Origin: Prevotella sp.
GTDB lineage: Bacteria; Bacteroidota; Bacteroidia; Bacteroidales; Bacteroidaceae
Direction: 5' to 3'
NCBI GenBank assembly: GCA_017478025.1
Contig: JAFVGZ010000035.1
Coordinates: forward strand, 1-36,784
DNA length: 36,784 nt
Positions within the stretch are counted from its first letter, which is position 1. Each line of letters starts with the position of its first letter. The notes below the pieces were generated by a model that had not been told where the DNA came from, did not search any database, and was given only the letters and a program-made list of their open reading frames with translations. Below, one piece after another: positions 24,147 to 31,358 of this stretch. Both the position numbers and the translations under genes were made by a program.

Positions 24147-25988
24147 ATGAAACATCAACTTCGCAGCGCTGTCTGCACAGAAGGACGCCGTATGGCCGGG
24201 GCACGTGCCCTGTGGGTTGCCAATGGCATGAAGAGAGAGCAGTTCGGAAAACCCATCATAGCAATCGTAAACTCATTCACACAGTTTGTGCCGGGACATA
24301 CTCACCTGCATGAAATTGGCCAGATTGTGAAGAAAGAGATTGAGAGCCTGGGATGCTATGCAGCAGAATTCAATACCATCGCCGTTGACGATGGCATAGC
24401 AATGGGACACGACGGAATGCTCTACTCCCTACCCTCCCGCGACGTGATAGCAGACTCTGTGGAGTATATGGTCAACGCTCACAAGGCTGATGCAATGGTG
24501 TGCATCTCCAACTGTGACAAGGTGACTCCGGGCATGCTTATGGCAGCGATGCGCCTGAACATCCCCGCAGTATTCGTCAGCGGCGGCCCTATGGAGGCCG
24601 GCAAGATAAACGGTGAGAATGCAGACCTTATCACAGCTATGATTAAGGGCGGCGACCCAACCGTAAGCGATGAAGAGCTGGCAGAGGTGGAGCAGCGCGC
24701 ATGCCCCGGCTGCGGAGCCTGCTCGGGTATGTTCACGGCAAACTCCATGAACTCGCTGACCGAAGCCATCGGTCTCTCCCTGCCAGGCAACGGATCCATC
24801 CTCGCTACACACAAGCGCCGCATACAGCTGTTCAAGGATGCTGCGCACCTGATAGTAAAGAACGCACTTGCATACTATGAGGACGGCGACGAGAGCGTAC
24901 TGCCACGAAGCATCGCCACGCGACAGGCGTTCCTCAACGCTATGACACTCGACATCGCTATGGGCGCCTCTACCAACACCGTGCTTCACCTGCTGGCCGT
25001 GGCCCAGGAAGGCGACGTAGATTTCAAGATGCAAGACATCGACAACCTGTCACGCAAGGTGCCGTTCCTGTGCAAGCTGGCTCCTAACTGGCAGAAGTAC
25101 TCCATACAGGAGGAGAACCGCGCCGGCGGCATCCTGGGCATACTCGGAGAGCTGGCAAAGGGCAACCTGCTGGACCTCACATGCAAGCGCGTGAACGGCG
25201 CTACGCTGGGTGAGGACATCATAAAATACTCTATCACAGGCCTGCAGTACAAGGACGGCAAGTGGAGCAACAACCCTATGGCAGCAGTGAGCGCCGAGGT
25301 GGGCGGCATCTACGGATGCGCTCCTGGCGGCAAGTTCTCTAACGTCATGGGTTCGCAGGAGAACTACTGGGAGTCACTGGACACCGACCGTGAGAACGGA
25401 TGCATACGCGACATAGAGCATGCCTACACTAAGGACGGCGGAATGGCAGTCCTCTTCGGCAACATAGCACAGGACGGCTGCGTGGTGAAGACCGCAGGTG
25501 TGGCACCTGAGCTGTGGCACTTTGAGGGTCCGGCAGTAGTGTTTGACTCACAGGAGGATGCCTGCGAGGGCATTCTGGGAGGCAAGGTGAAGAAGGGTGA
25601 CTGCGTGGTGATCACCCACGAAGGTCCTAAGGGCGGCCCTGGAATGCAGGAGATGCTCTACCCTACCTCATATATCAAGTCCATGCACATGGGCAAGGAG
25701 TGTGCGCTGATAACAGACGGACGCTTCTCTGGCGGCACATCAGGACTCTCCATCGGACACATCTCACCAGAGGCAGCCAGCGGAGGCAACATCGGAAAGA
25801 TCGTTGACGGCGACATCATTGTCATTGACATACCAAGCCGCTCCATCAATGTGAAGCTCTCTGACGAGGAACTGGCAGCACGCCCACAGCAGCCGCTGAA
25901 GCGCAACCGCGTGGTGAGCAAGGCGCTGCGTGCATACGCTCAGTCGGTATCTTCGGCAGACAAAGGCGGAGTGAGGATAATTGATTAA
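24147..25988 (+). CDS. ilvD: Dihydroxy-acid dehydratase
   Basis: A 613-residue Fe-S dehydratase for the third step of isoleucine and valine synthesis. Cluster and active-site motifs are present: the Cys in [10 protein letters not shown] (about residue 124), [17 protein letters not shown] (about 189-205), and the C-terminal [19 protein letters not shown] 24147 gives [22 protein letters not shown], the normal N-terminus. It is first in the operon ilvD-ilvB-ilvN-thioesterase-ilvC, read from the promoter at 23992-24022. Confidence 0.96.
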   Translation: MKHQLRSAVCTEGRRMAGARALWVANGMKREQFGKPIIAIVNSFTQFVPGHTHLHEIGQIVKKEIESLGCYAAEFNTIAVDDGIAMGHDGMLYSLPSRDVIADSVEYMVNAHKADAMVCISNCDKVTPGMLMAAMRLNIPAVFVSGGPMEAGKINGENADLITAMIKGGDPTVSDEELAEVEQRACPGCGACSGMFTANSMNSLTEAIGLSLPGNGSILATHKRRIQLFKDAAHLIVKNALAYYEDGDESVLPRSIATRQAFLNAMTLDIAMGASTNTVLHLLAVAQEGDVDFKMQDIDNLSRKVPFLCKLAPNWQKYSIQEENRAGGILGILGELAKGNLLDLTCKRVNGATLGEDIIKYSITGLQYKDGKWSNNPMAAVSAEVGGIYGCAPGGKFSNVMGSQENYWESLDTDRENGCIRDIEHAYTKDGGMAVLFGNIAQDGCVVKTAGVAPELWHFEGPAVVFDSQEDACEGILGGKVKKGDCVVITHEGPKGGPGMQEMLYPTSYIKSMHMGKECALITDGRFSGGTSGLSIGHISPEAASGGNIGKIVDGDIIVIDIPSRSINVKLSDEELAARPQQPLKRNRVVSKALRAYAQSVSSADKGGVRIID

Positions 25989-26073
25989 TGCATAATGCAT
26001 AATTGCTTAACGCATATTTATATGTCCTTTCAGGTATAAACATAAAAAAAAGATTGATATTACATAGCAACAA

Positions 26074-27810
26074 ATGGAACAAGTAACAGGTGCAGAGGCA
26101 CTTATGCTCTCATTAAAAGCAGAGGGCGTTGAGACGATTTTCGGATACCCAGGAGGTGCCATCATGCCGACTTATGATGCTCTCTATGACTACACACGTG
26201 GTGAGAAGAAGGCATTTGACCACATACTGGTAAGACATGAGCAGGCAGCAGCACATGCCGCAGAGGGATATGCACGCGTCAGCGGCAAGGTGGGCGTAAC
26301 ACTCGTGACATCAGGCCCGGGCGTGACAAACACCCTTACCGGCGTGGCTGATGCGATGATGGATTCAACCCCGATTATCGTTATTGCCGGACAGGTAGCC
26401 ACAGGAGTGTTGGGCTCAGACGCCTTTCAGGAGGTGGATCTTGTGGGATTGGCACAGCCTATCACCAAGTGGGCCTATCAGATACGCTCCGCAAAGGACA
26501 TAGCATGGGCTGTCAGCCGCGCTTTCTACATAGCACGCTCAGGACGCCCGGGACCAGTAGTGCTGGACTTTACAAAGAATGCTCAGACGGAGAAGATAAC
26601 GTATGAACCCACGAAGGTAGATTTCATACGCTCATACGTGCCATATCCGGAACCGAAGAAAGAAGACCTGGAGGCTGCAGCAGAACTCATCAACAATGCG
26701 AAGAAGCCAATGGCTCTCGTAGGACAGGGCGTAGAGCTGGGCAATGCACAGGAGGAGCTGAAGGCATTCCTTGAGAAAGCCGACATCCCAGCCGGTCGCA
26801 CCATGCTCGGACTCTCTGCCCTGCCATCCAATCATAAGCTCAATATGGGTATGCTCGGTATGCACGGCTCCTATTCCGTAAACCTAAAGGAGCAGGAAGC
26901 CGACGTGCTCATAGCTATCGGCATGCGCTTCTCTGACCGCGTGACGGGAGATGTGAAGCGCTATGCTAAGCAGGCAAAGATCATACACCTGGACATTGAC
27001 CCGTCGGAGATTGACAAGTGTGTGAAGACTACCGTTGCCGTTGTGGGCGACTGTAAGGTAACGTTGCCGGCACTTACCGCATTAGTAAATAAAAATGACC
27101 ACTCTGACTGGAAGGAGTCATTCCAGCCGCTGCGCAAGAAAGAGATAGACAATGTCATCACTCCTGCCACAAAGCCTACGAGCGGACCGCTGCTGATGGG
27201 CGAGATAGCACACGACGTAGCAAAGATAGGCTACGAGCTGGCAGAGAAGGAAGGTAAGATTGGTTCGCCGATACTGGTGACAGATGTAGGTCAGAACCAG
27301 CTGATGTCATGCAGATACTTCAAGTTCCACGACAAACGCTCTATCGCCACTTCAGGCGGTATGGGAACTATGGGTTATGGCATACCAGCCGCAATGGGTG
27401 CCACATTCGGTGCACCAGACAGAACAGTATGCTGCTTCATGGGCGACGGTGGACTGCAGATGGTCATACAGGAGTTTGGAACCATCATGGAGTATGACAT
27501 ACCGGTAAAGATGATACTGCTGAACAATAACTATCTGGGCAACGTGCGTCAGTGGCAGGATATGTTCTTCAACAAGAAGCAATCGTTCACTCCGATGACC
27601 AATCCTGACTTCGGACAGATAGCTGCAGCATACGGCATACCGTACCGCTGCGTGTCAAAACGCGAGGAGCTGAAGGAGGCCATCACGGAAATGCTGACCT
27701 GCAAGGGGGCTTTCCTGCTGGAGACAGTCATCAAGCCCGATATGAATGTGGAACCAATGATAGCTCCAGGCAAAGCCATCGACGAAATGCAACTTAACAT
27801 TGACTGCTAA
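26074..27810 (+). CDS. ilvB: Acetolactate synthase large (catalytic) subunit
   Basis: A 578-residue TPP- and FAD-dependent enzyme condensing pyruvate with pyruvate or 2-oxobutyrate. The catalytic Glu lies in VRHEQAAAHAAEGYARVSG; the TPP/Mg motif is MGDGGLQMVIQEFGTIMEYDIPVKMILLNNN near residue 457, followed by GNVRQWQ. The gap to ilvD (85 bp) contains a TGCATAATGCATAATT-type repeat. The ATG at 26074 gives MEQVTGAEALMLSLKAEGVETIFGYPGG. The ilvN start is 8 bp downstream of the stop, so the two subunits are translated together. Confidence 0.96.
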   Translation: MEQVTGAEALMLSLKAEGVETIFGYPGGAIMPTYDALYDYTRGEKKAFDHILVRHEQAAAHAAEGYARVSGKVGVTLVTSGPGVTNTLTGVADAMMDSTPIIVIAGQVATGVLGSDAFQEVDLVGLAQPITKWAYQIRSAKDIAWAVSRAFYIARSGRPGPVVLDFTKNAQTEKITYEPTKVDFIRSYVPYPEPKKEDLEAAAELINNAKKPMALVGQGVELGNAQEELKAFLEKADIPAGRTMLGLSALPSNHKLNMGMLGMHGSYSVNLKEQEADVLIAIGMRFSDRVTGDVKRYAKQAKIIHLDIDPSEIDKCVKTTVAVVGDCKVTLPALTALVNKNDHSDWKESFQPLRKKEIDNVITPATKPTSGPLLMGEIAHDVAKIGYELAEKEGKIGSPILVTDVGQNQLMSCRYFKFHDKRSIATSGGMGTMGYGIPAAMGATFGAPDRTVCCFMGDGGLQMVIQEFGTIMEYDIPVKMILLNNNYLGNVRQWQDMFFNKKQSFTPMTNPDFGQIAAAYGIPYRCVSKREELKEAITEMLTCKGAFLLETVIKPDMNVEPMIAPGKAIDEMQLNIDC

Positions 27811-27817
27811 GAACAAC

Positions 27818-28366
27818 ATGGAACAGACGGAACAAACATTATACACCCTGCAGGTATTCACAGAGAACATTGCAGGTATCCTGAACCAGATTACAAGCGT
27901 ATTTACACGCCGACAGATAAACATTGAGTCGCTCAACGTGTCACCTTCATCCATCAAGGGGGTACACAAATATACTATTACTGCCTATAGCGACGAGGAG
28001 ACGATGAACAAAGTGGTGAGGCAGATAGAACGCAAGATAGACGTTGTGAAGGCTCACTTCTACACCAACGAGGACCTGTTCCTCGTGGAGGTGGCACTCT
28101 TCAAACTCTCTACCCCACTCCTGCTGAGCCATCCGGAGGCAAGCAAGGCCATCCGTCACGCCAGAGGCAGAATAACAGAGGTGAATGAGACTTTCTGTAT
28201 TGCCGTGTGTGAAGGTACGACAGATTATATCCTCTCGCTATTCCACGAACTGAGCCAGATACATGGACTCATACTGCAGTTCACACGCTCTGGACGTATT
28301 GCCGTGACAAGATCATGCCAGGAAGAGGTAAGCAAATTCCTGCATGAGAGAGGGGAGGAAATTTAA
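27818..28366 (+). CDS. ilvN: Acetolactate synthase small (regulatory) subunit
   Basis: A protein of about 182 residues. An N-terminal ACT domain (TLQVFTENIAGILNQITSVFTRRQINIESLNVSPS) normally binds valine for feedback control, followed by the C-terminal small-subunit domain (GRITEVNETFCIAVCEGTTDYILSLFHEL). ATG 27818 is preferred, 8 bp past the ilvB stop; a TTG at 27800 within ilvB would add six residues. The C-terminal domain is full length. Confidence 0.93.
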   Translation: MEQTEQTLYTLQVFTENIAGILNQITSVFTRRQINIESLNVSPSSIKGVHKYTITAYSDEETMNKVVRQIERKIDVVKAHFYTNEDLFLVEVALFKLSTPLLLSHPEASKAIRHARGRITEVNETFCIAVCEGTTDYILSLFHELSQIHGLILQFTRSGRIAVTRSCQEEVSKFLHERGEEI

Positions 28367-28375
28367 TTTAATGCA

Positions 28376-28440
28376 GAATTAAGAATGCATAATGCATAAT
28401 TAATAATGTATAATGCATAATTCATAATGCTTAATTTATA
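28376..28440. repeat. AT-rich TGCATAAT repeats between ilvN and the thioesterase gene
   Basis: Several copies of ATAATGCATAATT-like units occur in tandem. The same motif occurs after ilvD (25987-26003) and a related array lies at 2053-2115. No coding content. Confidence 0.7.
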
Positions 28441-28448
28441 GGTAAGAA

Positions 28449-29213
28449 TTGGAAAAGACTGAGAAATACTCATACACAGCGGACACGTTCCATTGCGACT
28501 TCAATCATGAATTGTGTTTCGGGCATTTGGGCAATGCTATGCTCAATGCTGCCGATGTGCACTCAACGGTGCGCAACTTCGGCATGACATACCTTAACAC
28601 CATACACAAGACATGGGTACTGTCACGCCTCGCTATAGAGCTTAGCGAGACTCCACTGGAGCATGATCCGCTGACAATCGAGACCTGGGTAGAGAATGCC
28701 ATGAAGTATTTCACCAAGCGAAACTGGGCCATCACATCTGCCGATGGCACAAAGACCTACGGCTATGGCAAGTCTATCTGGGCCATGATTGACACCGAGA
28801 CCAGAAGTCCTCAGGACATTCTGGCTATCCATGACGGCAAAATCAAGGATTATCTTTACCCCGAGAAGGAGTGCCCTATAGCAGAGGTGTCGAGGGTGAT
28901 GTTCCCATCACACAGCGAGAATGTTGATGAGGAGTCATTTGTCGTAAAGTATAGCGACATTGATGTGAACGGTCACCTGAACTCCATGAAGTATGTGGAC
29001 CACGTGCTGGACACGTTCAGCACAGACCACTACAGAGAGTATCACCTGCAGCGACTGGAGATAGCATACGTAGCAGAAGGTCACTATGGCGACACTATCG
29101 TCATGCAGCATGTGCAGGAGGATGAGTTCAGCCACTCTTATCGGCTCGTAAGACGTGCTGAAGAGAAAGACACTGAACTGTGCCGCGTAAAACTTAGATT
29201 CATAAAACGATAA
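28449..29213 (+). CDS. Acyl-ACP thioesterase
   Basis: A 254-residue double hotdog-fold thioesterase of the FatA/FatB-like family (PF01643), which releases fatty acids from acyl carrier protein. The N-terminal hotdog has ELCFGHLGNAMLNAADVHS and TWVLSRLAIELSETP; the second carries the active-site signature YSDIDVNGHLNSMKYVDHVLD. The start is TTG at 28449 (MEKTEKYSYTADTFH); no ATG is available. Its place between ilvN and ilvC is conserved in Bacteroides, as I recall, and suggests coupling of branched-chain amino acid and (branched) fatty-acid metabolism. Confidence 0.9.
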   Translation: MEKTEKYSYTADTFHCDFNHELCFGHLGNAMLNAADVHSTVRNFGMTYLNTIHKTWVLSRLAIELSETPLEHDPLTIETWVENAMKYFTKRNWAITSADGTKTYGYGKSIWAMIDTETRSPQDILAIHDGKIKDYLYPEKECPIAEVSRVMFPSHSENVDEESFVVKYSDIDVNGHLNSMKYVDHVLDTFSTDHYREYHLQRLEIAYVAEGHYGDTIVMQHVQEDEFSHSYRLVRRAEEKDTELCRVKLRFIKR

Positions 29214-29251
29214 TTTTTTTATAACCAAAACAACTTTAAACAACAACAACA

Positions 29252-30295
29252 ATGGCAAAAATGAATTTTGGTGGCGTTATCGAAGAGGTAATGACACGCG
29301 AGGAGTTCCCCCTCGAGAAGGCTCGTGAAATCCTTAAGGATGAGACAATTGCAGTAATCGGCTATGGCGTACAGGGCCCTGGTCAGGCTTGTAACCTCCG
29401 CGACAACGGTTTCAACGTAATCGTTGGTCAGCGTCAGGGCAAGACTTTTGAGAAGGCTATCAACGACGGTTGGGTACCAGGCGAGACTCTCTTCTCTATC
29501 GAAGAGGCAGCTGACAAGGGTACTATCATCATGTGCCTGCTCTCTGATGCAGCAGTAATGTCTGTATGGCCTACTCTGCAGAAGTACCTCACCCCAGGCA
29601 AGGCTCTCTACTTCTCTCACGGTTTCGCTATCACATGGTCTGACCGCACAGGTTGTGTTCCTTCTAAGGACATCGACGTTATCATGGTTGCTCCTAAGGG
29701 TTCCGGCACATCTCTGCGCACCATGTTCCTCGAGGGACGTGGTCTGAACTCTTCTTACGCAGTATATAACGATGCTACCGGCAAGGCTCTTGACCGCACA
29801 CTGGCTCTGGGTATCGGTATCGGCTCTGGCTATCTCTTTGAGACAACATTCCAGCGCGAGGCTACATCTGACCTCACCGGCGAGCGCGGCTCACTGATGG
29901 GTGCTATCCAGGGTCTGCTCCTCGCTCAGTATGAGGTGCTCCGTGAGAATGGTCACACTCCTTCTGAGGCTTTCAACGAGACAGTAGAAGAGCTGACACA
30001 GTCACTCATGCCTCTCTTCGCTGAGAAGGGTATGGACTGGATGTACGCTAACTGCTCTACCACCGCACAGCGCGGCGCCCTGGACTGGTATCCTCGCTTC
30101 CACGACGCTATCAAGCCAGTAGTACAGCAGCTCTACGAGTCTGTAAAGACCGGTAACGAGGCACAGATCTCTATCGACGCAAACTCAAAGCCTGACTACC
30201 GTGTAGGTCTGGAGAAAGAGCTTGCTGCCCTCCACGACTCTGAGATGTGGCGCACAGCTGAGACCGTTCGCCAGCTCCGCCCAGAGAACAACTAA
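29252..30295 (+). CDS. ilvC: Ketol-acid reductoisomerase
   Basis: A 347-residue class I enzyme converting acetolactate to 2,3-dihydroxyisovalerate with NADPH. The nucleotide loop is GYGVQGPGQACNLRDNG (about 32-48), followed by VAPKGSGTSLRTMF and the metal-binding EATSDLTGERG, where Asp and Glu match the family pair. Codon choice differs from its neighbours (many GCT, TCT, GGT), suggesting high expression. The last 77 bases are repeated downstream at 31088-31164 beyond the toxin-antitoxin pair, with three silent differences. It is last in the operon and followed by a hairpin terminator. Confidence 0.96.
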   Translation: MAKMNFGGVIEEVMTREEFPLEKAREILKDETIAVIGYGVQGPGQACNLRDNGFNVIVGQRQGKTFEKAINDGWVPGETLFSIEEAADKGTIIMCLLSDAAVMSVWPTLQKYLTPGKALYFSHGFAITWSDRTGCVPSKDIDVIMVAPKGSGTSLRTMFLEGRGLNSSYAVYNDATGKALDRTLALGIGIGSGYLFETTFQREATSDLTGERGSLMGAIQGLLLAQYEVLRENGHTPSEAFNETVEELTQSLMPLFAEKGMDWMYANCSTTAQRGALDWYPRFHDAIKPVVQQLYESVKTGNEAQISIDANSKPDYRVGLEKELAALHDSEMWRTAETVRQLRPENN

Positions 30296-30354
30296 TTTCT
30301 GCATCACACACCTCACAGTCACATAGGCTGCTGAGGAACATACACAAATAAAAA

Positions 30355-30390
30355 CATCCGGCGTAGTCCCAAAAGGACTTACGTCGGATG
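30355..30390 (+). terminator. Terminator after ilvC (copy 1 of a duplicated hairpin)
   Basis: CATCCGGCGTAGTCC pairs imperfectly with GGACTTACGTCGGATG around a CAAAA loop. A T-rich tract follows only at a distance. The same hairpin in variant form is at 31296-31325. Confidence 0.75.
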
Positions 30391-30511
30391 CTTTGCTTAT
30401 ATTCGGATTTTTTTCTGTCACCCGCTTGCTCTCCGAAATTACCAGATTCCCAGAATAGAACTACATGCTGAAGAGATATCTTGGCATATAGCTCATTTTA
30501 TGGATGTTTTC

Positions 30512-30542
30512 TTTGTATTATCAGAAATAATTCATAACTTTG
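30512..30542 (+). promoter_or_regulatory. Promoter of the toxin-antitoxin operon
   Basis: TTTG at 30512-30515 and TAACTTTG at 30535-30542, 19-bp spacing, 28 bp upstream of the antitoxin ATG. The preceding stretch from 30391 holds nothing else I recognise. Confidence 0.8.
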
Positions 30543-30570
30543 CAGGCAGAAATTAAAATGTTTTGAAGTT

Positions 30571-30810
30571 ATGACTGCATTACAATTAAATGCGGAATTG
30601 TTCCGTGAGCTGAGCATTATCGCAGAAAACGAAAACCTGATGAAAAAGGCCGTCAAATATCTCAAGAAGCTATCCGCCAAGAAGCAGGCAATGGACGAGA
30701 CTGAGTATTTGCTATCATCTCCTGCAATGGCTGACATCATACGCCAAGGCCAGAAAGACATTGAGGAAGGTAGAGGACGTGTCATCAAGTTGGAGGATAT
30801 ATGGAAATAA
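30571..30810 (+). CDS. Antitoxin of a YoeB-type toxin-antitoxin pair
   Basis: A 79-residue protein with a helical basic N-terminal half (LFRELSIIAENENLMKKAVKYLKKLSAKKQ) and the C-terminal pattern typical of RelB/YefM-type toxin-binding tails (ADIIRQGQKDIEEGRGRVIKLEDIWK). It should neutralise the RNase encoded directly downstream, overlapping it by 10 bp, and probably represses the shared promoter. The exact antitoxin family is not certain. Confidence 0.82.
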   Translation: MTALQLNAELFRELSIIAENENLMKKAVKYLKKLSAKKQAMDETEYLLSSPAMADIIRQGQKDIEEGRGRVIKLEDIWK

Positions 30811-31070
30811 AATTCATGCCGAAAGCTGAAGAAGATCTGGCTTATTGGAAGGCAACAGGCAATAAACGCATAATGATGCGCATCACAAAATTGTTGAGCG
30901 ACATTCTTCAGCACCCTTACACTGGCATCGGGAAACCTGAACCATTGAAAGGCGACTTACATGGCATCTGGAGCCGTCGTATTACTGATGAGCATCGTTT
31001 GGTGTATTCCGTCAGTAATGGGATGGTTTATGTCTATGTTATTTCTATGCGTTTCCATTACTCCAAATAA
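30801..31070 (+). CDS. yoeB: YoeB-family mRNA interferase toxin
   Basis: An 89-residue RelE-superfamily endoribonuclease that cleaves mRNA on the ribosome. Family features include the GIGKPEPLKGDLHGIWSRRI block with its catalytic Glu and Arg, DEHRLVYSV, and the C-terminal SMRFHYSK with the catalytic His. All expected active-site residues are present, so the toxin looks functional. It starts inside the antitoxin gene (10-bp overlap) and is the last gene of the inserted segment before the duplicated ilvC end. Confidence 0.92.
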   Translation: MEIKFMPKAEEDLAYWKATGNKRIMMRITKLLSDILQHPYTGIGKPEPLKGDLHGIWSRRITDEHRLVYSVSNGMVYVYVISMRFHYSK

Positions 31071-31087
31071 ACTTATACTTCCATGAT

Positions 31088-31164
31088 AGCTTGCTGCCCT
31101 CCACGACTCAGAGATGTGGCGCACAGCAGAGACCGTTCGCCAGCTCCGCCCAGAGAACAACTGA
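31088..31164 (+). pseudogene. Duplicated 3' end of ilvC
   Basis: These 77 bases match 30219-30295 at 74 positions. The differences are TCT/TCA (Ser), GCT/GCA (Ala) and TAA/TGA (stop), all silent. The codon before the match in the ilvC frame is TAG and there is no start, so it is not translated. Silent-only changes indicate it diverged as part of a working ilvC, either the displaced original end or the end of a donor gene. Confidence 0.95.
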
Positions 31165-31192
31165 TCTGCACACATAATTCTGCACAATAATC

Positions 31193-31233
31193 ATAGAGGT
31201 CTGCGACATATATCGCGGACCTCTATTATTTTT
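31193..31233 (+). terminator. Intrinsic terminator after the ilvC-end copy
   Basis: ATAGAGGTC (31193-31201) / GACCTCTAT (31218-31226) with inner GCGA / TCGC pairing, followed by TATTTTT. Confidence 0.85.
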
Positions 31234-31261
31234 GGGGGGGCATCTGATAAAAAAAACATCA

Positions 31262-31286
31262 AGGTGGGAATTAATAGAACCCACCT
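31262..31286. repeat. Dispersed 23-bp hairpin element, copy 2
   Basis: AGGTGGG / CCCACCT stem around AATTAATAGAA. It is the same element as at 6693-6715, with a perfect stem here. Confidence 0.7.
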
Positions 31287-31295
31287 AAATTAAAA

Positions 31296-31336
31296 CATCC
31301 GGAGTAGTCCTATTAGGATTGCTCCGGATGTTTTTT
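31296..31336. terminator. Bidirectional terminator between the ilvC-end copy and yidC (copy 2 of the duplicated hairpin)
   Basis: CATCCGGAGTAGTCC (31296-31310) pairs with GGATTGCTCCGGATG, followed by six T on the plus strand and preceded by a plus-strand AAAA run that serves the minus strand. It can end transcripts from both sides (ilv/toxin side and yidC). Related to 30355-30390. Confidence 0.85.
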
Positions 31337-31358
31337 GTGTCGCGTATGGTTGTCGTTG

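Noticed and set aside
24147-30295. Prophage, integrase or insertion-sequence transposase in the window
   Set aside because: None of the open frames in either strand resembles an integrase, transposase or phage structural protein, so the toxin-antitoxin insertion cannot be assigned to a known mobile element from this sequence.
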